The notes below the pieces were generated by a model. That model made no database searches. It had not been told where the DNA came from and saw only the letters and a program-made list of their open reading frames with translations. Positions 7,746-18,379 of a stretch of 64,000 nt of DNA are shown one piece after another. The first letter of the stretch is position 1; every line of letters begins with the position of its first letter. The DNA comes from Hymenobacter sp. BT559 (GTDB lineage: Bacteria > Bacteroidota > Bacteroidia > Cytophagales > Hymenobacteraceae), in contig NZ_JAGETY010000003.1 in the NCBI RefSeq assembly GCF_017571525.1, forward strand, positions 124,001 through 188,000, in the 5' to 3' direction. The translations under genes and the position numbers were made by a program.

Positions 7746-8765
7746 CTACTGGCTAAGGCGGCGTTCGATTTTGCTGAGTAAGGCCCGCACTACAGCCAAG
7801 TCCTCCACATCAACAACCTCCAGCGAAGTATTAAGCCCTGGGCCCGCAACTTGAATGCGAAAGACGAGTGCGTTAGGCTCGTTTTCGCTCGGTGCTGGCA
7901 GACTGGGCGCTGGTGCCGGCTGTGTTACTGGAGCAGCAGAGGCGGCATTAGGCGAAGAGTTGCGCAGGGCACCACTGTTGCTTGGAGTTGGTGGTTGTGC
8001 TGGTACTGTCCCGGCAAGGCCGAATAAGCTGGCAATGGCGTCGCTAGTGGCCTGTGGAGCCATTCGCGCCGGAGGAAGCAAGCTTGGCCTAGCCGGTGCG
8101 CTCGACGTTGATGCAGGTGGCGCGGTAGTAACTGCTGTATCAGATGGTGTAGCTACCTCGTCAGTACCCTCGTCATCTGCCTCGTCAAAGGGGGGCTCGC
8201 TAGGAACTAGCGGGAGTGGAGATTGTCGAAAGACGTTGGCAGAGGGAGCGGGGCTGGCTAATTCTCGCCGCGCCGGCTGTTGAGCGGCTAGTTGGTCAAT
8301 GTCAGCCATGATGTTGTGCTCGTCAAGTAAGCCAACCATCCGAGCGCCATCTACAAAAGCCTTGGCGACGCCCTGGGCATTGATTTCTTCGACGTCAAAT
8401 TCGCGGATTAGTAGGACGTCAAGCATGGCCACAGGTAGTTCGCGAGAACGGAATTTGCGGCACAGCTGCGTAAATAAGGGCGGATTCAGAAAGGCTTCCC
8501 GGTGAAAGACCAGTTCTTCCTGCTTGTCGTAGGCATGCTTGATGCGACGAAACAGGGTGGTTGTGGTAAGCATCTCGCGCTTACTGGTCAGTAACCCGAA
8601 CTTGACCGCTGAGCCAATAATCGCTTTGAAAGAGCCACTTACTTTCCGGTTGAGTTTCCGGGCACAGGTCTCTAAGGCACATTTTCCCCCAGTGTCATCT
8701 ACTACCTCGGCAACTTCCCAGGCTCCGGTATAGCTTGTGCGTGGGTAATCAATCAGTTTAGGCAT
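7746..8765 (-). CDS. Unrecognised protein with HTH-like N-terminus and Pro-rich linker
   Basis: The 339-residue product has three parts. Residues 1-150 are a conserved-looking helical region (KCALETCARKLNRKVSGSFK, then AIIGSAVKFGLLTSKREMLT) that resembles paired winged helices. Residues about 160-290 are a low-complexity linker rich in Pro, Ala and Ser. Residues about 292-339 form a compact C-terminal unit (ALVFRIQVAGPGLNTSLEVV, ending in a helix with KIERRL). I recall similar architectures in uncharacterised bacterial proteins but cannot name the family. The gene points against the his operon. A 29-bp inverted repeat lies 64 bases upstream of its ATG and decayed sequence lies beyond. A DNA-binding or adaptor role is inference. 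Confidence 0.75.
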   Translation of the reverse strand: MPKLIDYPRTSYTGAWEVAEVVDDTGGKCALETCARKLNRKVSGSFKAIIGSAVKFGLLTSKREMLTTTTLFRRIKHAYDKQEELVFHREAFLNPPLFTQLCRKFRSRELPVAMLDVLLIREFDVEEINAQGVAKAFVDGARMVGLLDEHNIMADIDQLAAQQPARRELASPAPSANVFRQSPLPLVPSEPPFDEADDEGTDEVATPSDTAVTTAPPASTSSAPARPSLLPPARMAPQATSDAIASLFGLAGTVPAQPPTPSNSGALRNSSPNAASAAPVTQPAPAPSLPAPSENEPNALVFRIQVAGPGLNTSLEVVDVEDLAVVRALLSKIERRLSQ

Positions 8766-8828
8766 AAAACGTTACAAGAACAAGACAGGGTTTATACGGG
8801 AGTAAATAAAAGAAAGGTTAGGTGATTG

Positions 8829-8897
8829 AGTACTATAAAGTACAAAAAAGTATAAAAATTAATTATCATTTTATGCTTTTTTGTACTTTATAGTACT
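8829..8897. repeat. 29-bp inverted repeat upstream of the HTH-like gene
   Basis: Arms 8829-8857 and 8869-8897 are complementary at 28 of 29 positions, with the exception a G-T wobble, around an 11-base A+T loop. Each arm carries AGTACTATAAAGTAC, itself nearly palindromic, so GTAC half-sites recur four times. It is too far from any stop codon to be an obvious terminator. Its place upstream of the leftward gene fits an operator or autoregulatory site. A recombination or replication site is an alternative. Confidence 0.6.
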
Positions 8898-9000
8898 AGT
8901 TTATTCTTCTTGACTTTGTGCTAATGCTAGTCATACCATTTATACTTTCAGGCATAACTGATAGGGGAGGAATTACCCCATTATCAACAAGACTATTATA

Positions 9001-9564
9001 ATGACCGACGGCCAGCTAACAACTCATCGAGTACCTCAGCAAAGCCCCAGTTGCCTCAGAAATCACAATAGCTGAAGAGTACCGAAAAATATCAGGGCTT
9101 TGCGCGCTCGTGCTCGTCAACAAAAGACAACCTAGAATTAGACGCGTCAAGAGCATCCAAGCTCAACACGCGGTTGTGGTGTAGGAATATAAGGCAGTCA
9201 GCAGTTTCTGATTGTTGCAGCAAGCATCAACCAGGGCGGCAAAGAAGATGGTTCTTACCCAAACTATTTGACCACTATGGGTAGCCTTATATTTCTACTT
9301 AGTACATATCAATTGGCAAGCGACAACGGCTACGGCACGCAAACCAGACATCTCATTCGGAAAACCGGCTTCTAGCTTAGAATGCTAGTGATAATCGCCA
9401 AGCTTTACGCCAGTGCCGAGGTGGAGGCCATGGTGCCATGAAAAGACACACCAGACACACTGAACTACGATTCTACTGTAGCGACACTAGTTTCACAGCA
9501 ACTACAACTTTTATCTGAGGATCCTAGCAGTGTTCAAATTAACTCAGTTCTAATTATGCGCTAG
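9001..9564 (+). pseudogene. Decayed coding sequence, family unknown
   Basis: Between 8900 and 9640 there is no intact gene, but fragments of plausible protein appear in different frames. ATG at 9001 opens MTDGQLT. A shift of frame then gives LIEYLSKAPVASEITIAEEY and a further 30 codons to a TAG at 9182. A later frame from 9382 reads KLYASAEVEAMVP, hits TGA at 9439, and continues open (DTLNYDSTVATLVSQQLQLL) to 9564. The codons look coding-like, and two or more disabling changes are needed to join them. I cannot name the ancestor. The rest of the stretch shows nothing else I can support. Confidence 0.35.
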
Positions 9565-9714
9565 CTTTATGACTCAACAATGGCTACCTGAAACCGCCCA
9601 GCGAGCCCCATTCGTTTGTCTTATAATTTATATTATGTTAAATTGAATCTGCGAAAAGCCCGACATCGTTTGTCACCCTTTCTATTCACCCTCCCCTTCG
9701 CGCCTACACATTCT

Positions 9715-9748
9715 AAAAAAGCCCGACCAGACTGGTCGGGCTTTTTTT
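9715..9748 (-). terminator. Intrinsic terminator downstream of the TPR gene
   Basis: GCCCGACCA and TGGTCGGGC form a 9-bp stem around a 3-base loop, with six A on one side and a run of T on the other. It therefore works in either direction. It lies 36 bases beyond the stop of the leftward TPR gene and is its likely transcript end. Confidence 0.9.
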
Positions 9749-9783
9749 TACAAAACAGCAGCGAATACTGACAACAGACTGAA

Positions 9784-10986
9784 TTACTTCTTGAGTGCCT
9801 GGAGACGAGCAGCCATTTTCTCCGAATCGGCATTGCGGCCCAACCGGAAATAAACCTTCTGCAAGGCACTGATAGTGCTCGGGTCATTGGGCTGAATCTC
9901 GAGCGCCTTTTCAAAATACGGCACCGAGGCCTCGAAGTATTTTTTACCTTGTGCCTCCAGGGGCTTGCCTTTGAGCTGATACGTTTTCAAGTCCATTTTG
10001 CTAGCCTTGGTATACAGCGTAGCAGCCTGGTTGAAATTGTAGATACCCATGTTGAACTGCGAATCGAAATTATTGGGGTCGAGTTCAATGGCTTTCTTGT
10101 AATCAGCCTGCGCCAGGTCAGTTTTGCCCTGTTTGTCATAAACCCCGGCTCGCACAGCGTACAGGTTGGAGTTGTTGGGGTCAGCCGCGATTGCCTTGCT
10201 GATTTTATCCAGGGCCCCGGCGCCGTTGCCGCCGCTCATGGCCACGTTCAGGTCTTCAATAAGGAAGGTCTTATTGTTGGGGTATGCCGCTAGGGCCTGC
10301 TGCAGCACCTTCTGCGCCTCAGCATCGTTCTTCTCCTGCCGGGCTATTTGCAACAATTGTGTATAAACCCCTACCGGCGCGGGCTTGGTTTTGTAGGCGT
10401 CCATCGCCAGCAACTGGTTATAGGCCGACTTGGCTCCGGCAAAATCCTGCTTAGCGGAGTAGGCATATGCCCCGTAAAGCACGGCAGATGTATCCTGCGG
10501 ATTCATCTGCGAGGCGAGCTTGTAGCTGGCAATGGCCTTATCGTAGTCTTTGTCGTTGTAGCTCTTCACGCCCGCGTTGAAGGCTAGCCCATAGAGATTC
10601 TGCAGCCGGCCTGCCACCTGCTTGCCATATTCGCCGGTGGGCCCATCAAGCGCCAGCGCTTTCTGATACGACTCGGCCGCTTTCTGCAGCGGCTCGCCGG
10701 GCTGCATGTCTTTGGTGTATTTGCCAAATAGCGCCTGGGTGCTGGGGTCTACCAGCTGGTAATAGATTTCGCCACGCGTAAACCACGCTTTGGCTTTATC
10801 CTTTTCTTTGGTTTTATCGCTGGCAACGGCTTGGTTGATGCTTTCCAGCGCCTTATCCAGCTGGCCAGCTTTCTGGCTCAGGATGGCGTTGGTAATCGCC
10901 GAACTTTGCGCCAGAGCCGGCGTGGCCAGGCCTACGGTGCCCATTAGGACGGCCGTGGCGGCTAGCGTCAGAAGGTTTTTTTTCAT
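9784..10986 (-). CDS. Secreted tetratricopeptide-repeat protein
   Basis: I place the start at the ATG giving MKKNLLTLAATAVLMG, because this yields a clean signal peptide ending at ALAQS. An in-frame ATG eleven codons upstream would bury it. The mature 376-residue protein is made of TPR units: KAWFTRGEIYYQL, YDKAIASYKLASQMNPQDTS, NLYAVRAGVYDKQGKTDLAQ with ADYKKAIELDPNN, and PYFEKALEIQPND. TPR arrays bind protein partners, and the target is unknown. The protein is probably periplasmic. It is transcribed alone, behind gyrA, with its own -7 box and terminator. Confidence 0.9.
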   Translation of the reverse strand: MKKNLLTLAATAVLMGTVGLATPALAQSSAITNAILSQKAGQLDKALESINQAVASDKTKEKDKAKAWFTRGEIYYQLVDPSTQALFGKYTKDMQPGEPLQKAAESYQKALALDGPTGEYGKQVAGRLQNLYGLAFNAGVKSYNDKDYDKAIASYKLASQMNPQDTSAVLYGAYAYSAKQDFAGAKSAYNQLLAMDAYKTKPAPVGVYTQLLQIARQEKNDAEAQKVLQQALAAYPNNKTFLIEDLNVAMSGGNGAGALDKISKAIAADPNNSNLYAVRAGVYDKQGKTDLAQADYKKAIELDPNNFDSQFNMGIYNFNQAATLYTKASKMDLKTYQLKGKPLEAQGKKYFEASVPYFEKALEIQPNDPSTISALQKVYFRLGRNADSEKMAARLQALKK

Positions 10987-11016
10987 TGGGAGGGGAAAGA
11001 AAAATGGTTGAGATGA

Positions 11017-11024
11017 CAAAACTA
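11017..11024 (-). promoter_or_regulatory. Candidate -7 box of the TPR gene
   Basis: On the minus strand the sequence reads TAGTTTTG, an exact match to the Bacteroidota -7 consensus TAnnTTTG, about 30 bases before the ATG. The nearest TTTG upstream is only 11 bases away rather than about 19-20, so the -33 element is not convincing. Confidence 0.5.
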
Positions 11025-11128
11025 CACCCGCCCGGCAAACGGGATGCCAGCCGGGGTCTACGCTAGCCCCAACCAGGCGGTTTACTACAAAAGCCGGTTA
11101 AAGTCCTACGCGACCGGCCCGGCAATAG

Positions 11129-11157
11129 AAAAGGGCGACCCACCTGGGGGCCGCCCC
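11129..11157 (-). terminator. Intrinsic terminator of gyrA
   Basis: Read leftward, GGGCGGCCC and GGGTCGCCC form a 9-bp stem with one G-U pair and a 6-base loop, followed by four T. It lies 22 bases past the gyrA stop codon. Confidence 0.8.
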
Positions 11158-11178
11158 GCTCCTATTTCTAGCCGAGCC

Positions 11179-13782
<2,604 letters not shown>

Positions 13783-14043
13783 TCTGTTTGTGGCTGTTAG
13801 CTGACCGCGGCTGGCGGTCGGCTGTTGTTCAAGAAAAAGCGGCGGCCCGCCTACGCGTCCGGTTAGGAACACGCCCGGCAATACGCCTGCTTATATGCGT
13901 GCGCAATTTACGCCAAAAAAGCCACTTTTCCTAGCTTCTGCGCCACTTTGTGCAGCCGCTCGTCTACCCCCCGACAACTACCGCCGAGGCCACGCTAGCC
14001 CCCTCAAAAAGCTAAATCACCTAAAAAGGCCCTAGCGCCCAGT

Positions 14044-14307
14044 TTACTTCAGCGACTTGCTGTGGTCGCTCTTCTTGCGCTTGTTGTCGCCGTCGTGCTG
14101 GTTCTTATACCGCTCGCCGATGGCGGGGTACTGCATTTTCCAGATGGGCCGGGCGCGATACTTTACGCCGTTGTGGTAATGCGCTTTGCGGGCGTGGCAG
14201 GCATCGATGGGACACGTGCGGCAGCTGGCGAGCCCCAGTCCGGCCAGCAGCGTCAGCAAGAGGTAAAACCGGCTCCGGCCAGCAGGTAGTAGCGTGTCCT
14301 TCATCAT
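14044..14307 (-). CDS. Small basic lipoprotein
   Basis: An 87-residue product with an N-terminal hydrophobic segment (FYLLLTLLAGLGLASC) that ends in a lipobox, then a short His/Cys/Lys-rich chain (CRTCPIDACHARKAHYHNG and KYRARPIWKMQY) and a charged tail. It is probably attached to a membrane. ATGATG offers two starts, and both overlap the stop of the upstream HD gene (GCATGATG), so translation is coupled. I do not recognise a function. The CxxC-x4-C-H pattern right after the lipid cysteine could bind metal. Confidence 0.75.
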   Translation of the reverse strand: MMKDTLLPAGRSRFYLLLTLLAGLGLASCRTCPIDACHARKAHYHNGVKYRARPIWKMQYPAIGERYKNQHDGDNKRKKSDHSKSLK

Positions 14308-14987
14308 GCGGTAAAGGTAGCGCCCGGTAGCTGGGCCGCATCTTCACTAGCCCACTCACGCAGAAACTGGGCCACAAACTGCTCCATGAAGCGGTGGCGC
14401 TCCTCGGCCAGCCGGCGAGCGGCGGGCGTGGTGAGGCGGTCCTTAAGATGCAGCAGCTTCTCGTAGAAGTGGTTAAGGGTGGGCGCGGTACTTTGCTTAT
14501 ACTGCTCAAAATCGGCGTGCGACACGGGCGGCGTGGCCGGGTCGTGCATCGGGCGGCCCTTGTGGCCCCCGTAGGCAAAGGCTCGGCCTATGCCAATAGC
14601 GCCTATGGCATCGAGGCGGTCGGCATCCTGCACCACGGCGGCTTCGGGGCTGCTGACGGGCGTTTCGACCCCTAGCCCTTTAAAGCTCACTTCGCGAATA
14701 ACCTGCTCGACGCGGGCAATGGTAGCCTCGGGCACGTGCTGGCTGGCCAGCCAGGCGCGGGCGGCGCGGGGGCCGGCCTCGTAGTCGCCGCCGTGGAACT
14801 TCCAGTCGGCAATGTCATGCAGCAACGCCGCCAGCTCAGCTACTTCGAGGTCGGTGCCGGGCGTTTGGGCGGCCAGCGCCCGCGCCACCTGCCACACCCG
14901 CCGGATGTGCGGCCAGTCATGACCCGAGCCCTCAGCTTGAAATTTTTCTTCGATAAAAGCGGCCGTAGCGGCAATAACTGCAGACAT
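14304..14987 (-). CDS. HD-domain phosphohydrolase
   Basis: A 227-residue member of the YedJ-like HD group. H23 and H27 in GHDWPHIRRV, then H57-D58 in AALLHDIADWKF, and a later aspartate in VVQDADRLDAIG make up the metal site of HD hydrolases. IGRAFAYGGHKGRPMHDP matches the C-terminal part of the group. The substrate is probably a nucleotide or other phosphate ester, and I cannot narrow it. Cytoplasmic. The small lipoprotein gene overlaps its stop codon, and gpsA is divergent 103 bases away. Confidence 0.92.
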   Translation of the reverse strand: MSAVIAATAAFIEEKFQAEGSGHDWPHIRRVWQVARALAAQTPGTDLEVAELAALLHDIADWKFHGGDYEAGPRAARAWLASQHVPEATIARVEQVIREVSFKGLGVETPVSSPEAAVVQDADRLDAIGAIGIGRAFAYGGHKGRPMHDPATPPVSHADFEQYKQSTAPTLNHFYEKLLHLKDRLTTPAARRLAEERHRFMEQFVAQFLREWASEDAAQLPGATFTA

Positions 14988-15089
14988 AAGAAAACAAGAA
15001 TTCCCACAAATATGCAGCTGCCGGCTCTAGCTTGCGGGCTGAATTCCCTCCCGACTTCCCCACGGGCCGGCTCGCCCCGCCCCTGCTCT

Positions 15090-16085
15090 ATGGAAAAAAT
15101 TGCCATGATTGGCGGCGGCTCCTGGGCCACCGCGCTAACTAAAATCCTCTCCGAAAACGGCGCCCGCGTCGATTGGTGGCTGCGCTCGAAAGACGACGTG
15201 CAGCACCTGATGCGCACCGGCCACAACCCGCGCTACCTCTCCTCGGTGCTCTTCGACCGCAACCTGGTCTACCCCACCACCGACCTTAGCGATGCCGTGC
15301 TGGAAGCCGATTGGCTGGTGTTGGCCGTGCCGGCGGCCTTCGTGCAGCCCGTGCTCGACAAGCTGGGCCGCGACGCCCTGCGCCACAAAAGCGGTGTGGT
15401 GTCGGCCATTAAAGGCATGATTCCGGGCAAGAACGTGCTGGTGACGGACTACGTGCAGGAGCGCTTCCGGCTGCCCGCCGCCCAGCTAGGGGTCATTGCC
15501 GGGCCCTGCCACGCCGAAGAGGTAGCCCTCGAAAAACAGAGCTACCTCACCATCGGCTCGCCCGACGTGAGCGGGCTAGGCCTCGCTTTCTGCCAGCTGC
15601 TGCGCAACCGCTACGTGAGCGCCCACCCGGCGGCCGACCTCGACGGCATCGAGTACTGCGCCGTAATGAAAAACATCATCGCCCTCACCGGCGGCATTGC
15701 CCACGGCCTGGGTTACGGCGATAACTTCCTGGCCGTGCTGGTGAGCAACGCGGTGCAGGAAATCCGGCGCTTCTTGCAGGCCATCTCGCCCCAGCCGCGC
15801 GACCTCTCCGCCTCGGCCTACCTCGGCGACTTGCTCGTGACGGCCTATTCGCAGTTTTCGCGCAACCGCACCTTTGGCAGCATGGTGGGCCGCGGCTACT
15901 CCGTGAAGTCGGCCCAGCTGGAGATGAATATGATTGCCGAGGGATATTATGCCGTGAAAAGCATTCACGAGCTCAACCGCCAGCTTAAGGTGAATATGCC
16001 CATCACCACAGCAGCATATAATATTATCTATGAGCGTATTGCCCCAGCTGTGGAGCTGGAAATACTAAAGGAGAAGCTGCGGTAG
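15090..16085 (+). CDS. gpsA: NAD(P)-dependent glycerol-3-phosphate dehydrogenase
   Basis: A 331-residue enzyme that makes sn-glycerol 3-phosphate for phospholipid synthesis. The start ATG is placed at MEKIAMIGGGSWATALTKIL so the nucleotide-binding GGGSWA lies near the N-terminus. The frame is open far upstream but without family similarity. AGPCHAEEVA and the catalytic-lysine segment YCAVMKNIIALTGGIAHGLG are diagnostic. The NAD-binding half is residues 1-185 and the helical substrate domain the rest. Divergent from the HD gene. Confidence 0.97.
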   Translation: MEKIAMIGGGSWATALTKILSENGARVDWWLRSKDDVQHLMRTGHNPRYLSSVLFDRNLVYPTTDLSDAVLEADWLVLAVPAAFVQPVLDKLGRDALRHKSGVVSAIKGMIPGKNVLVTDYVQERFRLPAAQLGVIAGPCHAEEVALEKQSYLTIGSPDVSGLGLAFCQLLRNRYVSAHPAADLDGIEYCAVMKNIIALTGGIAHGLGYGDNFLAVLVSNAVQEIRRFLQAISPQPRDLSASAYLGDLLVTAYSQFSRNRTFGSMVGRGYSVKSAQLEMNMIAEGYYAVKSIHELNRQLKVNMPITTAAYNIIYERIAPAVELEILKEKLR

Positions 16086-16126
16086 CATACGTTCGCCTGT
16101 CATCACTTACTTCAATTGAGCACTAT

Positions 16127-16452
16127 ATGGGCGCTTGGGAAAACCGAAACTTTGAAAATGACCACGCCATGGATTTTGTCGGTGACTTTACCGATAACCC
16201 ATCGTTAGCCATGATAGAAGGCGCCTTATCCACCGTGGTGGAGTTGGGTGCAGAAGAAGAGTATATTGAAGCCGATGAGGCTAGTGTAGCCTTAGCAGCC
16301 ACTACTAACTCCTATTCATGCTACTGATACCCTTCAAAAGCTAGCACGGAAGGCTGTAAGGTATATTAATGAAAGAATCAGAACTGCAAGAGCTATGGGC
16401 TGAAGCTAACGATGCTACCGAATGGCAGGCTATTCAAACCCGCTTGCAGTAG
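16127..16452 (+). pseudogene. Broken DUF4259 gene
   Basis: The first 66 codons (MGAWENRNFENDHAMDFVGD and on to EADEASVALAATTNSY) match the N-terminus of DUF4259 proteins and then meet TGA. LQKLARKAVRYI, typical of the middle of the family, follows in a second frame from 16332, and KESELQELWAEANDATEWQA, typical of the C-terminus, in a third frame to TAG at 16450. Two frameshifts and loss of about 20 residues after position 60 explain this. Function of the family is unknown. It lies 42 bases after gpsA. Confidence 0.8.
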
Positions 16453-16666
16453 TAGTAACCAACCACAGACCCAACCCGTTATATTTTTATCAGTTACCAA
16501 GAAAATAAGGGGCCGGGCACTCAGCTCCTTGCCAACTATCTGAGTAAACATTTGATAACTAGCGTATCTATAACTTTAGCTACCCCACCTGCAATCGAAG
16601 GTCAGTGCAGCTACATCCCAACCATGCCGCCGTTCTGATTGCATTAGTTGCAAAACCCCGCCTCAT

Positions 16667-16704
16667 AAACCCCGACTGTTATCGCAGCCGGGTTTCTCTT
16701 TTTT
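16667..16704 (+). terminator. Intrinsic terminator
   Basis: AAACCC and GGGTTT close a stem that continues with CTG/CAG around a six-base loop, with small bulges. The pyrimidine run TCTCTTTTTT follows. It probably ends transcripts from gpsA and the DUF4259 remnant. Confidence 0.65.
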
Positions 16705-16737
16705 AAGGGGTACCGAGCCAAGAGGCTTACCAACGAA

Positions 16738-16773
16738 CGCGCCAACGGCAGAGCAAACCCAGCCGTTGGCGCG
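16738..16773. repeat. 12-bp perfect inverted repeat
   Basis: CGCGCCAACGGC and GCCGTTGGCGCG face each other across a 12-base spacer in otherwise gene-free DNA. No T-tract follows in either direction, so this is a site or RNA structure of unknown role rather than a standard terminator. Confidence 0.5.
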
Positions 16774-16896
16774 GCCCGCTGTGGTTGCACTTACCTAAAA
16801 GAGCCGTGGTGTTTCAATTAAAAATATATATTACATATATTATTTTTATCAGCAGTTTCGAATCAAATTTCATTTATCTCTACCTCTTTCGTGACG

Positions 16897-16922
16897 CCAG
16901 CAGCTTAAGCTGGTGGTTTTTT
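16897..16922 (+). terminator. Intrinsic terminator in gene-free DNA
   Basis: CCAGCAGC and GCTGGTGG pair with one mismatch around TTAA and are followed by six T. No intact gene lies directly upstream on this strand, so it may end read-through, an unannotated small RNA, or a lost gene. Confidence 0.6.
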
Positions 16923-17208
16923 ATGAGAACGAGGTACTCTCAGTGGGCTGATATGCAACGATACTTTACCCACACTAAATTTTTCAGATACGCAAACAAG
17001 CCACTCACATAGTATGAGCAAACAATGAAAACATTATATAATTCGAATAATTTAATTTGTATAATACATAAATTATCATTTACAATTATTGATTATCAAA
17101 CCTTTAGTTAAAAAAATCTTATTTATGGAACAAAAAAGCAGATTCGAAAACATAAACCATCCAATAATTACTTTGACTTAGATTATACACAACTACCAAT
17201 TATTCCTC
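16923..17208. other. AT-rich gene-free stretch
   Basis: Much of this stretch is A and T, in sharp contrast to the GC-rich neighbours, with runs such as TAATTTAATTTGTATAATAC. No frame looks coding. It leads into the promoter of the lipoprotein gene at 17246 and could be a long untranslated leader, a regulatory region, or the remains of acquired DNA. Confidence 0.5.
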
Positions 17209-17216
17209 TACCTTTG
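17209..17216 (+). promoter_or_regulatory. Candidate -7 box for the lipoprotein gene
   Basis: TACCTTTG matches TAnnTTTG exactly, 29 bases before the ATG. A TTTGAC at 17172 is too far for the usual 19-20 base spacing, so the -33 element is not clear. Confidence 0.5.
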
Positions 17217-17245
17217 GTCCATCATTCACCCTTTTCTCTTTCTTT

Positions 17246-17731
17246 ATGAAGACAATTGCCACCCTCCGCGTCCATGCAGTCGCTGCTTTGGCGCTCGCCA
17301 CCCTCAGCCTCTCGAGCTGCCAGCGCTCGAACGACCCTACGCCTAGTCTCAGCCAGGCAGTATCAAACAATGCTGGCGTAGTTTCTCCGGTACCTTGCCA
17401 GTCCTTCAACTACAATGCGGATGCTAATGGTACTGTCGGGGCGTATATTCAGGATGGTACCCGCACCGTACCTATTTCGGGAGACTTGACGGGTGTTGGG
17501 CGCGATCTAATCATGACCCAGACTAAATACATGATAACTCCTTCGGGCAAAGAGCAATCGGTATGGGAAGGTATAGACACCGATACTCCACCCGCCCAGA
17601 AATCGGTAGTGGAAGGCACGGCCTACTCCGAATGCGGCAAGGGGTATGCGACCAAGGGCGTGCGCTGGCCTGATGGCCGGGTGACGCTGTCACTTACTAC
17701 TGATGTGAGCGTACTCCCGCACTCTATTTAA
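17246..17731 (+). CDS. Lipoprotein of unknown function
   Basis: A 161-residue product with a lipoprotein signal (VAALALATLSLSSCQRS, lipid cysteine at about residue 26). The mature part has predicted beta strands and three further cysteines (VPCQSFNY, YSECGKGY), two of which may pair. I recognise no domain. It has its own upstream -7 box and a 27-bp hairpin downstream, so it is probably expressed as a single gene. It likely sits in the outer or inner membrane leaflet facing the periplasm or surface. Confidence 0.75.
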   Translation: MKTIATLRVHAVAALALATLSLSSCQRSNDPTPSLSQAVSNNAGVVSPVPCQSFNYNADANGTVGAYIQDGTRTVPISGDLTGVGRDLIMTQTKYMITPSGKEQSVWEGIDTDTPPAQKSVVEGTAYSECGKGYATKGVRWPDGRVTLSLTTDVSVLPHSI

Positions 17732-17802
17732 GCATGTTACATTGACGAATTGCTTAGTGTAAATCGTGGTCCGTTGCCTTATAGGCAGCTGACTAAATCG
17801 TA

Positions 17803-17868
17803 GATAGAGCCCAGTAGTTGGATTAGTAGCTCCTAAATGGTGCTACAATCCGACTACTGGGCTCTATC
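17803..17868 (+). terminator. 27-bp hairpin downstream of the lipoprotein gene
   Basis: Arms 17803-17830 and 17842-17868 pair over 27 positions with one G-U pair and one bulged A, around an 11-base loop. The outer 16 pairs are perfect (GATAGAGCCCAGTAGT). There is no T-run directly after. It starts 71 bases beyond the stop codon and lies before the next gene, so it is a probable transcript end or stability element. Confidence 0.6.
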
Positions 17869-17947
17869 TCATTATAAATGCCGAGGGCGCGATTGATTGA
17901 CCTGCAAAGCCAACCGTATATTGTGGCGCTTGCCCTATCGCTCCAAT

Positions 17948-18376
17948 ATGTTATCCTGGCTTCCACTAGCCCTGCTCACGGCCCTGTGTCTGGCCGGCTA
18001 CAACTTTTTTATCAAGCTGGCCGCCGCACACCTGCCGCCGGCCGTGGGTGCGGTGGTGCTGCAAGTGGTAGCGGCCGGACTGGGTGCGGCGTGGCTGGTG
18101 CGCCTCAAGCTGCTGGGGCAGCCGCTGGCCGTGAGTGGCCGTGGGCTGGGGCTGGCGGCCCTGGCCGGGCTGAGTGTGGGGCTGGCCGAGATTCTGACGT
18201 TTGTGGTATTTAAGCGCGGGGTACCGGCCTCCACGGGCACCCCGGTTATTGTGGGCGGCTCGGTGCTGCTGGCAGCGGTGCTGGGGCTGGTGGTGCTGCG
18301 CGAAGGCCTCACACTGGCCCAAGCCAGCGGGCTGGGGCTGATTGTGGCGGGCATCGTACTGCTAGCCCGGGGCTAG
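17948..18376 (+). CDS. Small EamA/SMR-like membrane transporter
   Basis: With the start at MLSWLPLALLTALCLAGYNF the product has 142 residues and about four or five hydrophobic helices. This is half the size of a two-repeat EamA exporter and close to small multidrug resistance proteins and single-EamA units, which act as dimers. The end GLGLIVAGIVLLARG is the usual closing helix of EamA domains. A start 17 codons upstream is open but adds a charged segment. Substrate unknown. It converges with the first GT-C gene, with three bases between stop codons. Confidence 0.8.
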   Translation: MLSWLPLALLTALCLAGYNFFIKLAAAHLPPAVGAVVLQVVAAGLGAAWLVRLKLLGQPLAVSGRGLGLAALAGLSVGLAEILTFVVFKRGVPASTGTPVIVGGSVLLAAVLGLVVLREGLTLAQASGLGLIVAGIVLLARG

Positions 18377-18379
18377 GTG

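Noticed and set aside
16785..17012. 75-codon frame with hydrophobic start in AT-rich DNA
   Set aside because: Contains a terminator hairpin inside the frame, and its codons do not resemble the genome's coding bias.
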